DNA of 64,000 nucleotides from Mucilaginibacter gotjawali (GCF_002355435.1 NZ_AP017313.1:62001-126000); one strand, 5' to 3'; shown: positions 41,889 through 53,449, counted from the first letter of the stretch. The notes: generated from the sequence alone by a model not told the origin. Numbers and translations: made by a program.

Positions 41889-43097
41889 ATGAAAATTAAT
41901 TTTAAGCAGCCGAAATATGTGCTGCCTGTCATCCTTTTGCCCTTTTTGTGCCTGTTCTTTTATGCCTGGCACAGTGGTTTTTCAAAACCGAAGCAGACGG
42001 TCAGAGAAAACGTTGGACTAAATGGTTCAGTTGGCGGCGTTTCGGCCGAAGTGCGCAAGAAACAGTTAGCCGATAAACTCGATGCGTACAGGAACACTTA
42101 CAAGGAAGCCGACGGTTTAACTACTGTAAATGTGATCCCGCGGGAAAATTCAAGTAACCCTGCCTTTAATAATGACTATTCCGGCCAACAGAAGAAAAAG
42201 CTGGATTCCATTCAACGGGCGATGAAACTGAAATTTGGTACCGGCAACAACGCGGATACCAGGCAGGAACAAAGGTCTGGTTTAACCTATGACCAGCAAG
42301 TGTCCAAAGCTATTGAAGAAATGAGCCGCCGTCAGGCTAACCAACCTCGTACAGCAGAAAACAGTTCAAAGGAAAAAGATCCTATGGAGGTTTTTAAGCA
42401 GCAAATGACCATCATGGACAGTATCACCAGGCAGAATGATCCGGCCTATAAAGAAGAGCTAAAGAAAAAGCAGGCTGCCGATAAAGCAGCAAAACTAAAG
42501 GAAAGCCAGTTAAAACTGACCGTAGAAAAGATTGATGCCGTGTCAGGTGATTTTAATACGGTACTCCCTGAAAAGGAGCCCGCCTTTATCAGTGCCGTTA
42601 TAGACGAAAATATTACGGGTTATGCCGGTTCAAGACTACGGCTGAAACTATTGGAGGATATCAAAGCAGGCAATAACCTGATTAAAAAAGGGACTTACCT
42701 GTTTGCGCGGATCAGTGGATTTTCAGAGCAACGCGTTACGCTGACCGTAACTTCTATTCTATATGAGGGTAAAATACTTCCGGTTAAACTGGAAATATAC
42801 GATATGGACGGGTTGCCCGGCCTCTATGTACCGTCCTCCGCCTTTCGCGATTTTACCAAGGATTTGGGTAGTAATTCAGTCCAGGGTGTAACGATAGATG
42901 GCAGTTCCGGTAACAGCCAGTTTATCATGAGTTCATTGGACAAAGTTTTTCAGTCTACCTCATCCGCCATTGCTGACCTCATCCGCAAAAACAAGGCAAA
43001 GCTCAAATACAACTCCTACCTCTATTTAATTGACACTGATGCGTTACAAAATGCGCAAAACGGCGAGGCCCCCTTAAGTGCCGATAAAAAGAAATAA
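41889..43097 (+). CDS. traM: TraM-like conjugation protein (VirB10-like)
   Basis: A 402-residue protein. A short N-terminal membrane anchor (YVLPVILLPFLCLFFYAW), a long charged linker rich in coiled-coil residues (about 60-210), then the folded C-terminal domain AFISAVIDENITGYAGSRLRLKLLEDI...GTYLFARISGFSEQRVTLTVTSILYEGKILPVKLEIYD, which matches conjugative transposon TraM. It bridges inner and outer membranes in the core complex. It lies between the traL-position gene and traN. Confidence 0.88.
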   Translation: MKINFKQPKYVLPVILLPFLCLFFYAWHSGFSKPKQTVRENVGLNGSVGGVSAEVRKKQLADKLDAYRNTYKEADGLTTVNVIPRENSSNPAFNNDYSGQQKKKLDSIQRAMKLKFGTGNNADTRQEQRSGLTYDQQVSKAIEEMSRRQANQPRTAENSSKEKDPMEVFKQQMTIMDSITRQNDPAYKEELKKKQAADKAAKLKESQLKLTVEKIDAVSGDFNTVLPEKEPAFISAVIDENITGYAGSRLRLKLLEDIKAGNNLIKKGTYLFARISGFSEQRVTLTVTSILYEGKILPVKLEIYDMDGLPGLYVPSSAFRDFTKDLGSNSVQGVTIDGSSGNSQFIMSSLDKVFQSTSSAIADLIRKNKAKLKYNSYLYLIDTDALQNAQNGEAPLSADKKK

Positions 43098-43120
43098 ACA
43101 CACAAAAAAATCCTACTAAT

Positions 43121-43915
43121 ATGAAAAAGTTATTATTTTTCTTAATGGTGCTAAGCGCACCTTTTATTTACGCGCAGGATAAATTACCCGTAGTTTACCT
43201 GCCGGAAAACCTGACTATTCACTTTATCTCGCCGGAACCTATTCAGTACGTGGATATTTCCACAAAGGAACTGCTAGGTGACCTGCCGCTCAAAAATGTA
43301 TTGCGCCTGAAATTGCGTGACTCCCTCAAATCCTTTACGGGTTCCGTCGTTACCGTAGCAGGTGAAAAATTTATTGCACAATACCGGCTATTGCCGGGTT
43401 ATCCCGGTGTTCCTACGGAAATCGATATTGTTCCGGAAGATATGCGCCCGCTGGATATTTCCGGCATCGGGCTTTCGCAAAACCAGTTGAAAAGTTTAGC
43501 GCTCAGCCTGATTGCCAAAAGCACCGGTAAACACATGGAAAAGGTCAAAGCCTTTGGCATTAAAGGGCGGTTAAACCATGTTTACACGGTTGGCGATTAT
43601 ATTTTCCTGGATATTTCCTATCACAATAAAACGAACCTGAAATATGACATTGCTGATTTCCGGTTTAAGGTGGATGATAAAAAAGTAACCAAGGCCGCTA
43701 ATAACCAATCGGTAGAAATCAAACCGGAATTCGTGCTGTTCAGCCCACCCGCTTTCTCCAAAAATTACCGGAACATCTTTGTGTTTAAAAAGATGACTTT
43801 CCCCGGAAACAAGGTACTCCATGCTGAACTCAGTGAAAAGCAACTTTCCGGTCGCATTGTAACCCTCAGTATTTCCTACCAGGACATACTCGATGCAGAT
43901 ACACTGCCCAATTAA
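43121..43915 (+). CDS. traN: TraN-like conjugation protein (DUF4138)
   Basis: A 264-residue periplasmic protein with a signal peptide (MKKLLFFLMVLSAPFIYAQ). The early segment VVYLPENLTIHFISPEPIQYVDIST is the classic DUF4138/TraN start, and the C-terminal AGEKF/FVFKKMTFPGNKVL part fits as well. It is VirB9-like, the outer-membrane-core partner of TraM. It lies 23 bases after traM. Confidence 0.88.
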   Translation: MKKLLFFLMVLSAPFIYAQDKLPVVYLPENLTIHFISPEPIQYVDISTKELLGDLPLKNVLRLKLRDSLKSFTGSVVTVAGEKFIAQYRLLPGYPGVPTEIDIVPEDMRPLDISGIGLSQNQLKSLALSLIAKSTGKHMEKVKAFGIKGRLNHVYTVGDYIFLDISYHNKTNLKYDIADFRFKVDDKKVTKAANNQSVEIKPEFVLFSPPAFSKNYRNIFVFKKMTFPGNKVLHAELSEKQLSGRIVTLSISYQDILDADTLPN

Positions 43916-43932
43916 TTCTTTTACCATTTTTT

Positions 43933-44148
43933 ATGACTGATTCCGTAGCCTACGATTATGTAAAGCTTGTGCTGGAAGAGGAATTTCTCAGAACCTATCT
44001 GCGCTTCTCCAATCATGGGATACTCCACTACGAGCTTACGAATATCCTCGAACTCTGTGCGCCTTTGGTCACAGGCCTTGACGAGGACGACCGCTTTTTA
44101 AAATATGAAGTGATCGGCACCATAGCAGCTTATTTACAGGAGGTTTAA
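43933..44148 (+). CDS. Small acidic protein between traN and the methylase-helicase gene
   Basis: A 71-residue acidic, helical protein ([35 protein letters not shown]). It stops one base before the giant methylase-helicase start, so it is coupled to it. No family recognised; a small modulator or anti-restriction factor is possible, since it is co-encoded with DNA-modification genes. Confidence 0.6.
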   Translation: MTDSVAYDYVKLVLEEEFLRTYLRFSNHGILHYELTNILELCAPLVTGLDEDDRFLKYEVIGTIAAYLQEV

Positions 44149-44149
44149 T

Positions 44150-47100
44150 ATGGCATTTAATCCGGTAAGGAAGATGGCAGACAATATTGCGGCCATCCGA
44201 ATTGCGCTGGACTTTTCCGGCCAGCAGCTTTCTGATACAGATTTACAAATACTAAAAAAATATGCCGGGTTTGGCGGCCTCAAAGCGGTATTATTCCCTC
44301 CGGGCAATTTAGCTGAATGGGAAAAGTTTAGTGCCTCAAAGGCTGACCTGAAACTTTATCCCCAGGTCATGGAACTGCATGACCTGCTCCGGGAAAAATT
44401 AACGGCAAAGGAATACAAAGCGGCCATAGAAGCCTTAAAAAGCAGCTCTCAAACCGCCTATTATACTCCTGATTATATTCCAAGGGTAATCTATGCTGCC
44501 ATGCTGCTATGTAATATTTTGCCGAAACGCTTGTATGAGCCAAGCGCCGGGGCAGGCATATTTATTGATGAGGCTGTGCAGGCATTTGCGCGTCTGGAGC
44601 AAATAAACGCCGTTGAAAAAGATATACTAACAGGCAAAATATTAACTGCCATTTGTTCTGTTTATGATACGCCCGTTGATGTGCAGATCAAAAGACTGGA
44701 AGAAACGGAGGCAACCGAAAAGGGGCAATCAGATCTCGTCATCAGTAATATCCCCTTTGGCAAGATAGCTGTACATGACCCCGCCTACAACAAAAGCGGG
44801 ATATCGGCGAAAGTTCATACCTACTTCTTTGCAAAGGGGTTGGATAAGATAAAAGATGGCGGCATATTAGCCTATATCGTTACCGATGCTTTCCTGAATA
44901 ACCCGTCAAATCAGTTAGCCCGCAAATATTTATTTACCTCTGCCGACCTGTTAACGGTTGCTGTTTTACCAGCTAACCTTATGAAGGAAAATGCTAACGT
45001 TGAAGTAGGCATGCACCTGATCCTGGTTCAGAAGAACGATACAAAGGAAACACTTACCGAGGCAGAAAGCCAGCTGATAGATACCGTGGAAGTTGAAAAC
45101 TCCTTTGGTAAATACAACCTGAATGCATGGTTGGCAGATAAAAACGAATTGGTCTATGCCGACGAGATCATCGAAGGCACTAATGCAAGGGGAAAAGCTT
45201 CAAGAGTGGCCTGGCAAAATGGTGATATGCAGGACATTGTTCCTATGCTTAAAGACCAGTTGGTTGCCGGGTTTGCCAATTTCAATTATGCCAAATGGGA
45301 AGCGATTTCCTTTGACAAAAAAGAGGGGAAGCTTAAACAGTTTACTTTTTTACCCGTGCCCGAAACCGAAAAAACTGCGGAAAAGGGTGGGTTAAGTTTT
45401 GGGCAGTTAGGCTTATTTGATGCGCCGGTAAAGGTAGATGGTGACAACAAGGCGATGGCCTACCTCGATGATCTTGATAAACAATTCGTCGATGCAGGAA
45501 CGGCGCGTCTGATCAGTGTCATCCGTACAACTACAAAGCAATTGCATGACAGCATTGTTTTGGTGACCGCCCGTGCCAAATCGAATAACAGGTTCAGCTA
45601 TAAGCTATATAGTAACCTTTCCGAAATTTCATTTCCCGGTAAGTGGATGTCCGGCATCAGCCTCGGCCAGGAACTGGACGCCCTTTCGGTTAAGCTGAAA
45701 CAATTTGGCCATGATTACCGTTATGAAGGGGATACAAGCCTTGAACCTGCTTTTAAATTATTGCCGGACAGGCCCAAGGCCTTTACTGACCTGAAACCTT
45801 TCTACATAAAAGATACGCTGGTCGTCTTTAACGGAAAGCTCGGCCTGATCGGGGAACCGCACAACTTTGAGGCAAAATTTGAACCGCTCGACCCCCAGCC
45901 GGAATTACCATTTTATGAGGATTACCTGACGCTGCGGGATATTTACCTGGAACTTTCCGGGTATGAAAATGAGCACTCGATCCAGTTCCCCGAACTGCGT
46001 ACATCGCTTAACTTTTATTATGATGCCTTTGTCGCCAAACATGGTAAACTGAACAAAAACGTAAACAGGAACCGGATATTTAACGATGCTGCTTTAGGTT
46101 TTAAAGTTCTTTCCTCACTGGAAATTAAGGACCAGGATACGTTTATCCGCTCAGATATTTTTTATGGGCCGCTTTTTCAGCAAAAGGAAATGCTGAAAAC
46201 GGATGACCCTTCTGAAGCGCTGGCACGTTGCCTGAATGATACAGGTCGGGTTGACCTTTCGATCATTGGACAGGTCACCGGATTAACAGCCGATGAGATC
46301 ATTCTCCAACTGGATAAACAGATAATATTAAACCCTAAAACACTTGCCTGGGAAACAACCGATAATTATCTGTCCGGCGATGTGGTGGAAAAGTTGAAAA
46401 TTGCTGAAAAGCTGGCTGTAGATGAGCCCCAAAATCTACAGTTTGCAAGAAGCCTTGCCGCCATCCGCCGTGTTCAGCCTGAAAGGATTCCCTTTGAACG
46501 GCTTGATTTTAATTTGGGTGAACGTTGGGTGCCAATCGAATATTACCAGCGTTTTGCAACAGACCTTTTCAAACTGGATACCCAAATAAATTACCTGGTT
46601 TCCCTCGATGACTATAAGGTAAGCTACGCTAAAAAAGGCAATACCATAACCAACGAAGAATTTGCGGTCACGCCTAAAGAAAGTAACAAGATCACGGGCC
46701 GTACCTTATTGGAGTATGCGCTGCTCAATACCAATCCGCATTTTACCTACCCGGTAGAACAATACGGCAAAGTGGTGCGGGTGCCGGATACCGAAGCGAT
46801 ACAAAATGCGCACCGGAAAATCGACAATATCCGTGCGCGTTATCTGCTATGGTTATTGGAGCTGCCTAACGAGGATAAGCAGTTTTTAGAGAAACTATAT
46901 AACGATACCTATAACTGTTACAGGCTCCGGGAGTTTGACGGCAGCCACCTGACCTTTCCCGGACTGGATTTCAAGGCCTTAAGGATCGCTGATCTTTATC
47001 CGTCACAGCGCAATGCTGCATGGCGTGTCATTCAAAATAATGGCGGTCTGATTGATCACGAGGTCGGCTTAGGCAAAACGCTGACAATGATTATTGCCGC

Positions 47101-49609
47101 CATGGAAATGAAGCGGCTCGGAATTGTACATAAGCCTTTGATACTGGCGCTTAAAGCCAATGTGCAGCAGATCACCGACACATTCAGACTGGCTTATCCT
47201 AAAGCAAAACTTTTAGCACCCGGAGAAAATGATTTTGAACCGGCCAAGCGCAAAAGGATCTTTCACGAGATAAAAAACAATAATTGGGACTGTATCATCC
47301 TCACCCATGACCAGTTTGGGAAAATACCGCAGGCACCGGAAATACAAAGGCAGATACTTGAAATTGAACTGGAGAACAATGAACTTGATTTGCTCGCCAT
47401 TCAGGACTCTGGTGAAGAGATCACCCGCGAGATGCTGAAAGGATTGGAAATCAGGAAGGAAAATCTGGAAGCCAAGCTGAAAGGTGTGATGGAAGCAATT
47501 GCTCAGCGAAAGGACAGCGGCATCAATTTCGGGGAGCTGAACATCGATCATTTGTTCATTGACGAATCCCATAAGTTCAAAAACCTGACTTTCACCACCA
47601 GGCATACGAGAGTAGCAGGATTGGGTAACATGGCGGGCAGCCAAAAAGCACTCAACATGCTTTTTGCAATACGCACCTTGCAGGACCGTTACGATACTGA
47701 CCTGTGCGCTACCTTCCTTTCCGGTACGCCGATCTCCAACAGCCTGACCGAAATGTATTTGATCTTCAAATACCTCCGGCCCAGAGAACTTGAAAGACAG
47801 CGGATATCCAATTTTGATGCCTGGGCAGCGGTTTATGCCCGCAAGACGGTTGATTTTGAATTTACGGTTACCAACGAGATCAGGGCTAAGGAGCGTTTTC
47901 GCCATTTTATTAAAGTGCCTGAACTGGCGCTGTTTTATAACCAGATCACCGATTATAAAACAGCTAAACATATCAATTTGGATAAGCCGGAAATTGATGA
48001 AACGCTGGTCAATATTAAACCCACACCGGACCAGCAGGACTTTATAAAGCGCCTGATGCAGTTCGCCAAAACAGGTGATGCCACCCTGATTGGCAGGCGG
48101 GCGCTGACCAAAGATGAAGATAAGGGCCGGATGCTGATTGCCACCAATTATGCTAAAAAAATGGCGGTGGATATGCGCCTGGTTAACCCTGAAAAATATG
48201 GCGACCACCCCGGTAATAAGGTCAATGTATGTGCAAGGAATGTTGCGGAAATCTATCATGAAAGCACCCCGCATAAAGGTACACAGATCATTTTCAGTGA
48301 CATTGGAACACCTAAAACTGATGAATTTAATGTCTACGATGCCCTGCGGGATAAGCTGGTAACTGATTTCAATATTCCGGCAAACCAGATCACCTTTATT
48401 CACAACTGGGCGACGGATAAACAGCGGAAAGAGCTGTTTAAAAAAATGAATGCCGGGGATATAAGGATTCTGATTGGCAGCACCGAAAAAGCCGGAACTG
48501 GTTTAAATGTTCAGGAGCGGATCGTTGCCATGCACCATTTGGACATTCCCTGGAAACCTTCGGAGCTGGAACAGCGTGATGGCCGTGGTGCAAGACAGGG
48601 CAACTGGCTCGCCAAAATGTTTTATGGCAATAAGGTAAGGAACTTTATCTATGCCGTCGAACAATCCCTGGATAATTATAAGTTCAACTTGCTCAAGAAC
48701 AAGCAAATTTTCATCAGCCAGATGAAAAACAATGAACTGTCCGTGCGTACCCTTGATGAAGGGGCTATTGACGAACAAAGCGGCATGAGCTTTTCTGAGT
48801 ACATCGCGATTTTATCCGGTGACACCTCTTTACTGGAAAAAACCCGGCTTGAAAAGAAGGTGGCTGAATTGGAAGGCTATAAAGGCGCTCATTTCAAAGA
48901 AGTTGCCCGCAGCAGATACCTTTTGGAAGACCTGGAAAAGAAAAGCCACGAAACCCAATCAACACTGGAGTTGGTCCGCAAAGACGAACTCCATTATAAA
49001 AAGGTGCTGAAATATGATGAAGATGGCGCGAAATTAAATCCGCTGAAAATGGCAGATACGCTTCAGGCGGACGCGGTAGCTATCGGTCAGAAATTAATTG
49101 ACCTGTACAAAAACTGGAGCCCTCAGGATTTTAGTAAACCTGAGTTTTACTTAGGTGAACTATATGGCTTTGACCTCTTTATCAGGCGAAAACTGCAAAC
49201 CGTAGAAGAAGGGTTTTCCAGCAGGATAACCCATGTTACCTCGCTGTATGCTGAAAGCCGTACTACCGGAATCAAATATATGCAGAATGGAGGGGCACCC
49301 AACATCGACAATCCCAAGCTGGCAGCACGATATTTTTTAGATGCGATCAACAGGGTAATTGGTATGGCCGAACGCTATGAAAAGGAACTGGACGGCATTA
49401 ATAAACAAATACCGGAAGTCCGGGAGCTCACGCAAAGGCCGTTTGAGCAGGAATATGAACTGGCTTCATTGAAAAGAGAAATGGAAAAACTGGAAATGGA
49501 GATCAGCCGTAAGATAGCCGAAAAAGAAAAACAGGCGCAGGGCGAGCAATTATTTAACGAGGATGATGCTGAGGTAATAGAAGTTGAACCTGTATCAGTA
49601 AAACGCTGA
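44150..49609 (+). CDS. N6-adenine methylase/SNF2-type helicase fusion (anti-restriction, DarB-like)
   Basis: A 1819-residue protein. The N-terminal part resembles a type I/gamma methylase: [18 protein letters not shown] SAM region, then motif IV as NIPF (residues 200-203) in place of NPPF/Y. The middle is unrecognised. The helicase has GLGKT (about 973-977), DESHKF (about 1138), [12 protein letters not shown] and [15 protein letters not shown] with an arginine-rich motif VI. The C-terminal 300 residues are coiled coil. Such fusions occur in phage P1 DarB and many ICEs, and are thought to protect incoming DNA. It is one long cistron at the end of the tra block; a terminator follows. Confidence 0.85.
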   Translation: MAFNPVRKMADNIAAIRIALDFSGQQLSDTDLQILKKYAGFGGLKAVLFPPGNLAEWEKFSASKADLKLYPQVMELHDLLREKLTAKEYKAAIEALKSSSQTAYYTPDYIPRVIYAAMLLCNILPKRLYEPSAGAGIFIDEAVQAFARLEQINAVEKDILTGKILTAICSVYDTPVDVQIKRLEETEATEKGQSDLVISNIPFGKIAVHDPAYNKSGISAKVHTYFFAKGLDKIKDGGILAYIVTDAFLNNPSNQLARKYLFTSADLLTVAVLPANLMKENANVEVGMHLILVQKNDTKETLTEAESQLIDTVEVENSFGKYNLNAWLADKNELVYADEIIEGTNARGKASRVAWQNGDMQDIVPMLKDQLVAGFANFNYAKWEAISFDKKEGKLKQFTFLPVPETEKTAEKGGLSFGQLGLFDAPVKVDGDNKAMAYLDDLDKQFVDAGTARLISVIRTTTKQLHDSIVLVTARAKSNNRFSYKLYSNLSEISFPGKWMSGISLGQELDALSVKLKQFGHDYRYEGDTSLEPAFKLLPDRPKAFTDLKPFYIKDTLVVFNGKLGLIGEPHNFEAKFEPLDPQPELPFYEDYLTLRDIYLELSGYENEHSIQFPELRTSLNFYYDAFVAKHGKLNKNVNRNRIFNDAALGFKVLSSLEIKDQDTFIRSDIFYGPLFQQKEMLKTDDPSEALARCLNDTGRVDLSIIGQVTGLTADEIILQLDKQIILNPKTLAWETTDNYLSGDVVEKLKIAEKLAVDEPQNLQFARSLAAIRRVQPERIPFERLDFNLGERWVPIEYYQRFATDLFKLDTQINYLVSLDDYKVSYAKKGNTITNEEFAVTPKESNKITGRTLLEYALLNTNPHFTYPVEQYGKVVRVPDTEAIQNAHRKIDNIRARYLLWLLELPNEDKQFLEKLYNDTYNCYRLREFDGSHLTFPGLDFKALRIADLYPSQRNAAWRVIQNNGGLIDHEVGLGKTLTMIIAAMEMKRLGIVHKPLILALKANVQQITDTFRLAYPKAKLLAPGENDFEPAKRKRIFHEIKNNNWDCIILTHDQFGKIPQAPEIQRQILEIELENNELDLLAIQDSGEEITREMLKGLEIRKENLEAKLKGVMEAIAQRKDSGINFGELNIDHLFIDESHKFKNLTFTTRHTRVAGLGNMAGSQKALNMLFAIRTLQDRYDTDLCATFLSGTPISNSLTEMYLIFKYLRPRELERQRISNFDAWAAVYARKTVDFEFTVTNEIRAKERFRHFIKVPELALFYNQITDYKTAKHINLDKPEIDETLVNIKPTPDQQDFIKRLMQFAKTGDATLIGRRALTKDEDKGRMLIATNYAKKMAVDMRLVNPEKYGDHPGNKVNVCARNVAEIYHESTPHKGTQIIFSDIGTPKTDEFNVYDALRDKLVTDFNIPANQITFIHNWATDKQRKELFKKMNAGDIRILIGSTEKAGTGLNVQERIVAMHHLDIPWKPSELEQRDGRGARQGNWLAKMFYGNKVRNFIYAVEQSLDNYKFNLLKNKQIFISQMKNNELSVRTLDEGAIDEQSGMSFSEYIAILSGDTSLLEKTRLEKKVAELEGYKGAHFKEVARSRYLLEDLEKKSHETQSTLELVRKDELHYKKVLKYDEDGAKLNPLKMADTLQADAVAIGQKLIDLYKNWSPQDFSKPEFYLGELYGFDLFIRRKLQTVEEGFSSRITHVTSLYAESRTTGIKYMQNGGAPNIDNPKLAARYFLDAINRVIGMAERYEKELDGINKQIPEVRELTQRPFEQEYELASLKREMEKLEMEISRKIAEKEKQAQGEQLFNEDDAEVIEVEPVSVKR

Positions 49610-49651
49610 AGCTGCCGTTTAAAATTATGCTGTAAACCAACGGCATGTGAG

Positions 49652-49678
49652 CCACCCGCAAAAGCCGGTGGTTTTTTT
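49652..49678 (+). terminator. Terminator after methylase-helicase gene
   Basis: CCACC ... GGTGG stem followed by seven T (49672-49678). Clear factor-independent terminator, 43 bases after the stop. Confidence 0.75.
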
Positions 49679-49698
49679 CATTTTGTAACATCCTTATT

Positions 49699-51699
49699 AT
49701 GGAGGAAACAAGGGAGCAGCAAAAACTCCATGGTTTTTTGCAGTGTGCTATCTATATATCCATAGGGTTAGAAGCAGCCATATTTATCTATCACGATGCC
49801 CCTTTCTGGGGCGTTTTTTTTACCCCGCTTGATAAGATCGGTCACCTGATTATTTACTCGAAACTGATCTATAGTAAACTGGCCACATTTGGGCTCGTCT
49901 GCCTGGTCAGCATTGGTACGCTGGCAAAAAAGAAAACAGACCTCGACCCTAAAAAGCATATCGTCTATCCGCTTGCGCTCGGTCTGTTTTTATTCTTCGG
50001 CAGCCTTGTTTTTCAGGGTCGTGCCTCCCCCTTAGCGTTTGCTTATACCACCTGGTTTGACCTGCTGTACATGATCTGTTCCTTTACCGGGGCGCTAATG
50101 GTGAGTTTATCGATGGATAACATCTCCAAGTTCATCAAATCCGGTCTCGGGAAGGACAAATGGAATACGGAAGCGGAAAGCTTTATGCAGCCCGTGAAAC
50201 GGGTGGACACACCATATTCGGTGAACATCCCAATGCTTTTTTATTATAAAGGAAAAGTTTGGAACGGCTGGATCAATATCTGCAATGTATTCCGGGGCAC
50301 AATGGTGATCGGCACACCCGGCAGCGGTAAGAGCTTTTCGATTGTAAATCCATTCATCCGGCAATTGATTGCCAAAGAGTTTGCGATTTGCCTGTACGAT
50401 TTCAAATTCCCTGATCTCGGGCATATTGCCTATCACCATTACCTGCTGGCCAAACAAAACGGGAAGCTGAAAGGCTATGCCTTTCATGTCATTAATCTCA
50501 ATGACATTGAAAAAAGCCGCCGCATCAACCCCTGGCGGGCGGATTATATCAAATCGCTGGCCGATGCGGCGGAAACCGCCGAGGCATTGGTGGAGGCGTT
50601 GAAAAAAGGTGACCGCTCAGGCGGCAGCGATCAATTTTTTACGCAGTCTGCCATCAATTTCTTAGCCTCTTGTGTGTACTTCATGAGCAAGTATAAGGGC
50701 GGCATCTATTCCAGCTTCCCGCATGTTTTAGCCTTGCTGAACCGATCTTACGAGGAAATATTCAACGCATTGACATCTGAACCTGAACTGCGGTCACTAT
50801 TGTCACCCTTTATGACGGCTTATAACGCAAAAGCCTTCGACCAGTTAGAGGGGCAGATCGGTACACTGAAGATTTTTATCAGCCGCTTGGCGACGAAAGA
50901 AACGTTTTGGGTCTTTTCCGGCAATGACTTCGACCTGAAAATATCGGCTAAGGAAAATCCGGGAATGCTGGTACTGGCGAATGACCCCAATACCCAAAAC
51001 ATCAACTCAGCCTGCTATTCCATCATTATCAACCGGCTTACAAAGCTGATCAATACCAAAGGCAACCTGCCTTCTGCGCTGATCGTGGATGAGGTACCTA
51101 CCTTGTTCGTTCACCGGGTGGAAAATTTAATAGCAACCGCCAGGTCGAACAAGGTCGCCGTATTGATGGGATTGCAGGAACTCCCGCAATTTAATCAGCA
51201 ATATGGCAAAGATACCGCAGCAACCATTACCGCTGTAGTGGGTACCGTGCTATCCGGCTCCGTCAGAAATAAAGAAACGCTGGAGTGGCTGGAGCGCCTT
51301 TTTGGTAAATCCAAACAGCTTGGCGAAGGCTTATCTATTGACCGCAATAAAACCTCCACCTCCTTAAATGAAAAGCTGGAGGCGCTTATCCCGGCAGGAA
51401 AGATCGCATCGCTCAATTCGGGCGAGATGGTTGGTGTCATAGCGGCCGATGCGCAGGAAAAGTTTACAGGGCAGTTCGAAACCTCGGCGGTAAACTGCCG
51501 CATAAACCTCAACATGGAGGAGATAAAACGGGAAGAAAAGTCCTATAAGTCTTTACCCGCCTTTTATGATTTTGGCGGTAAGCTGGATGAAAAACTCCGC
51601 CAAAACTTTAACCACATCAGCCAGGAAATACAGGAAATGGTGCTTGCATTTAAACCGCCTGCTGCGCCTGTACCAATTAAAGCCTCGATGAAGAAATGA
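49699..51699 (+). CDS. Type IV coupling protein (VirD4/TraG family)
   Basis: A 666-residue T4CP. N-terminal membrane segments (AIYISIGLEAAIFIYH, ATFGLVCLVSIGTLA, YPLALGLFLFFGSLVF, YMICSFTGALMVSLS), then Walker A GTPGSGKS (Lys211) and Walker B ALIVDEVPTLF (Asp464-Glu465). It recruits the relaxase-DNA complex to the channel. Its location after the methylase gene and before the accessory block is usual for Bacteroidetes ICEs, where it is often named MobC. It overlaps the next gene by four bases. Confidence 0.87.
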   Translation: MEETREQQKLHGFLQCAIYISIGLEAAIFIYHDAPFWGVFFTPLDKIGHLIIYSKLIYSKLATFGLVCLVSIGTLAKKKTDLDPKKHIVYPLALGLFLFFGSLVFQGRASPLAFAYTTWFDLLYMICSFTGALMVSLSMDNISKFIKSGLGKDKWNTEAESFMQPVKRVDTPYSVNIPMLFYYKGKVWNGWINICNVFRGTMVIGTPGSGKSFSIVNPFIRQLIAKEFAICLYDFKFPDLGHIAYHHYLLAKQNGKLKGYAFHVINLNDIEKSRRINPWRADYIKSLADAAETAEALVEALKKGDRSGGSDQFFTQSAINFLASCVYFMSKYKGGIYSSFPHVLALLNRSYEEIFNALTSEPELRSLLSPFMTAYNAKAFDQLEGQIGTLKIFISRLATKETFWVFSGNDFDLKISAKENPGMLVLANDPNTQNINSACYSIIINRLTKLINTKGNLPSALIVDEVPTLFVHRVENLIATARSNKVAVLMGLQELPQFNQQYGKDTAATITAVVGTVLSGSVRNKETLEWLERLFGKSKQLGEGLSIDRNKTSTSLNEKLEALIPAGKIASLNSGEMVGVIAADAQEKFTGQFETSAVNCRINLNMEEIKREEKSYKSLPAFYDFGGKLDEKLRQNFNHISQEIQEMVLAFKPPAAPVPIKASMKK

Positions 51700-52115
51700 A
51701 TGATAATAATAGTGAGATACAACTCCCGGATTATGTCCTGGTTAACCCCCGGCTAACTGATGACCCTGTTTACAGGCAGGGAGAGATTGGCGTCATTACA
51801 GCCGCCATCCTAAATAGGGACGAGTTTTTTGTCGGGTTTGACGATGGCCAGGTAGGATTATACAGTGCAGATGCACTCCTGATGCTGAAGCAGCCGGAAA
51901 GTATTTATGAGTACATGCACGAAAATGCGTTGAAGCTTTCCGTTGACGATTTTAAGAACCTCAAAAATATAGCTCTTTTACTGGACTACGGGACTCCCCG
52001 GGAGCAACGGACGGCGATGGAGATCGCCCGGAAGAATTTGGGAGTACAGCCGGCAGCATTAGTATCACTTGAAGAGCGCCTCGGACTTAAACAAAGTTAT
52101 AAAAGGGGCAGATAA
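51696..52115 (+). CDS. Small tandem-family protein A with C-terminal KRGR
   Basis: A 139-residue protein. Segments VLVNPRLTDDPVYRQGEIGVITAAI, FFVGFDDGQVGLYSADALLMLKQPESI and LSVDDFKNLKNIALLLDYGT are repeated with variation in the two following genes (52132 and 52560), so this is a tandem triplicate. The fold looks like a small beta domain followed by a helical part. It ends SYKRGR, a basic tail. Role unknown; coupled to the T4CP by a four-base overlap, so it may be a transferred or DNA-binding protein. Confidence 0.65.
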   Translation: MNDNNSEIQLPDYVLVNPRLTDDPVYRQGEIGVITAAILNRDEFFVGFDDGQVGLYSADALLMLKQPESIYEYMHENALKLSVDDFKNLKNIALLLDYGTPREQRTAMEIARKNLGVQPAALVSLEERLGLKQSYKRGR

Positions 52116-52131
52116 ACAAATATTCAAAACA

Positions 52132-52542
52132 ATGATCATCAAACAGGAAGATGCCATCGGCTTAATGGTCATGGTTAGCCCGGTCCTTTGGACTTCTGAA
52201 CACATGGGTAAAGTCGGCATTATCGAATTTACAGACTTTCCAAACGACAAAATCTGGGTAAGATTCGAGGATGAGGAAGTGGATTGTTTTAGTTCCGGGA
52301 CCTTATTTGTCCTTAAAAACGCTGACGAACTTAATGAATTGGCGGAAACTAACCGGGCCTTTTTTTGGGCGCATGTAATTAAAAATCTGCAATCCCTTGC
52401 CTTGCTTCAGGCATCCGGATCGGACAGCGACCTGAAGAGCGCATTTGCCGCTTTACAGGACGACCCCGATCTCCACCGGCTGGCCACCATTCGGTTGAAT
52501 GAGGTCATCGAGCCTGCCCCAAGGCGAAAAATAGGCAGGTAA
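52132..52542 (+). CDS. Small tandem-family protein B with C-terminal KIGR
   Basis: Start chosen at ATG 52132 (MIIKQEDAIGLMVMVSP), giving 136 residues; the frame opens further upstream but overlaps gene A. The same layout as A and C: a short beta domain (VGIIEFTDFPNDKIWVRFEDEEVDCFSSGTLFVLKNADEL), then a helical part. Ends APRRKIGR. Function unknown. Confidence 0.65.
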   Translation: MIIKQEDAIGLMVMVSPVLWTSEHMGKVGIIEFTDFPNDKIWVRFEDEEVDCFSSGTLFVLKNADELNELAETNRAFFWAHVIKNLQSLALLQASGSDSDLKSAFAALQDDPDLHRLATIRLNEVIEPAPRRKIGR

Positions 52543-52559
52543 AATCTTAAATATTAAAT

Positions 52560-52970
52560 ATGATGAACAATGAAAATTTACACGGAACACTTGTATTGGT
52601 GCAGCCGGATTTTGAAAATGACCCCGGTACAAAAAAGGGTCTGATTGGTATCCTGACCTATGCCAGGTCGGAAACCGAAAATTATGTACGTTTTCCGGAG
52701 GTTGGCGAAGCCTATTATCCTGCCGGACGGGTAATGATGCTCAAAGATAAACAGCAGGTTATGGACGACCTTACTCACAACGGCTCCAACATGCCGCTGG
52801 ATGATTTTAAGGCCATGTATAAGATCATGCTCCTGCAGGACAGGGGAACTTCACAGGCCTTGTATTCTGCATTGGCCATAGCCAATGACCATCCGGGCGT
52901 ACAAGAACGCGTGCTGGAATCCATCAATCCTATGCCAAAACAGGAAATGGCAAAAACTTACAGCCGGTGA
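52560..52970 (+). CDS. Small tandem-family protein C
   Basis: A 136-residue protein, closest in layout to copy A: LVLVQPDFENDPGTKKGLIGILTYARSE, VGEAYYPAGRVMMLKDKQQVM, MPLDDFKAMYKIMLLQDRGT. Ends AKTYSR. It overlaps the M23 peptidase gene, whose GTG start sits inside its stop (GTGA). All three copies are probably one translational unit. Confidence 0.65.
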   Translation: MMNNENLHGTLVLVQPDFENDPGTKKGLIGILTYARSETENYVRFPEVGEAYYPAGRVMMLKDKQQVMDDLTHNGSNMPLDDFKAMYKIMLLQDRGTSQALYSALAIANDHPGVQERVLESINPMPKQEMAKTYSR

Positions 52971-53449
52971 AGACGCTGATCAGCTTCTGCCTGGTCTGCC
53001 TCCCCCTCAAACACCTGAAAATAAATTCTGATTACGGTTATCGCATCCACCCGCTTACCGGCAGATATGCCATGCACGCAGGTGTGGACTTAAAGGCCAG
53101 CCACGATACCGTATATGCCATCCTTGATGGCGTAGTGAAATCTACCGGATATGATGATGGCCTCGGACTAAACATTTGGCTGCAACATGGTCCTGTTGAA
53201 TCCATCTACGGTCATCTAAGCAGGATTTTAATAACAATTAACGACAGTGTGAAAGCGGGGGAACCTATTGCAATTTCAGGTTCAACAGGCAGGTCAACTG
53301 GCGAGCACCTGCACTTCAGCATCTGCTACAGGCATAAATACCTCAATCCAATTCAATTTTTATATGAACTGCTAATCAAACAACAAAATGAGCAAAAATT
53401 TCAAAGCACTTCCGATACAGCTTTCAGAAAAGCTGATCGGCGAAATTAA
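52967..53449 (+). CDS. M23-family peptidoglycan endopeptidase
   Basis: 160 residues, GTG start. The zinc site is complete: a HAGVDLKAS segment (HxxxD), then GEHLHFSI (HxH). M23 peptidases cut cross-bridges of peptidoglycan; in a T4SS operon this would open the wall for channel assembly, replacing VirB1-type lytic transglycosylases (inference). A hydrophobic N-terminal stretch suggests export. Its last 62 bases overlap the start of the ArdC-like gene in another frame. Confidence 0.82.
   Translation: MKTLISFCLVCLPLKHLKINSDYGYRIHPLTGRYAMHAGVDLKASHDTVYAILDGVVKSTGYDDGLGLNIWLQHGPVESIYGHLSRILITINDSVKAGEPIAISGSTGRSTGEHLHFSICYRHKYLNPIQFLYELLIKQQNEQKFQSTSDTAFRKADRRN

Noticed and set aside
47213..48403. 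Long minus-strand open frame (396 codons) opposite the methylase-helicase gene
   Set aside because: It lies wholly opposite the helicase domain, whose frame is continuous with clear motifs; its translation shows no domain.
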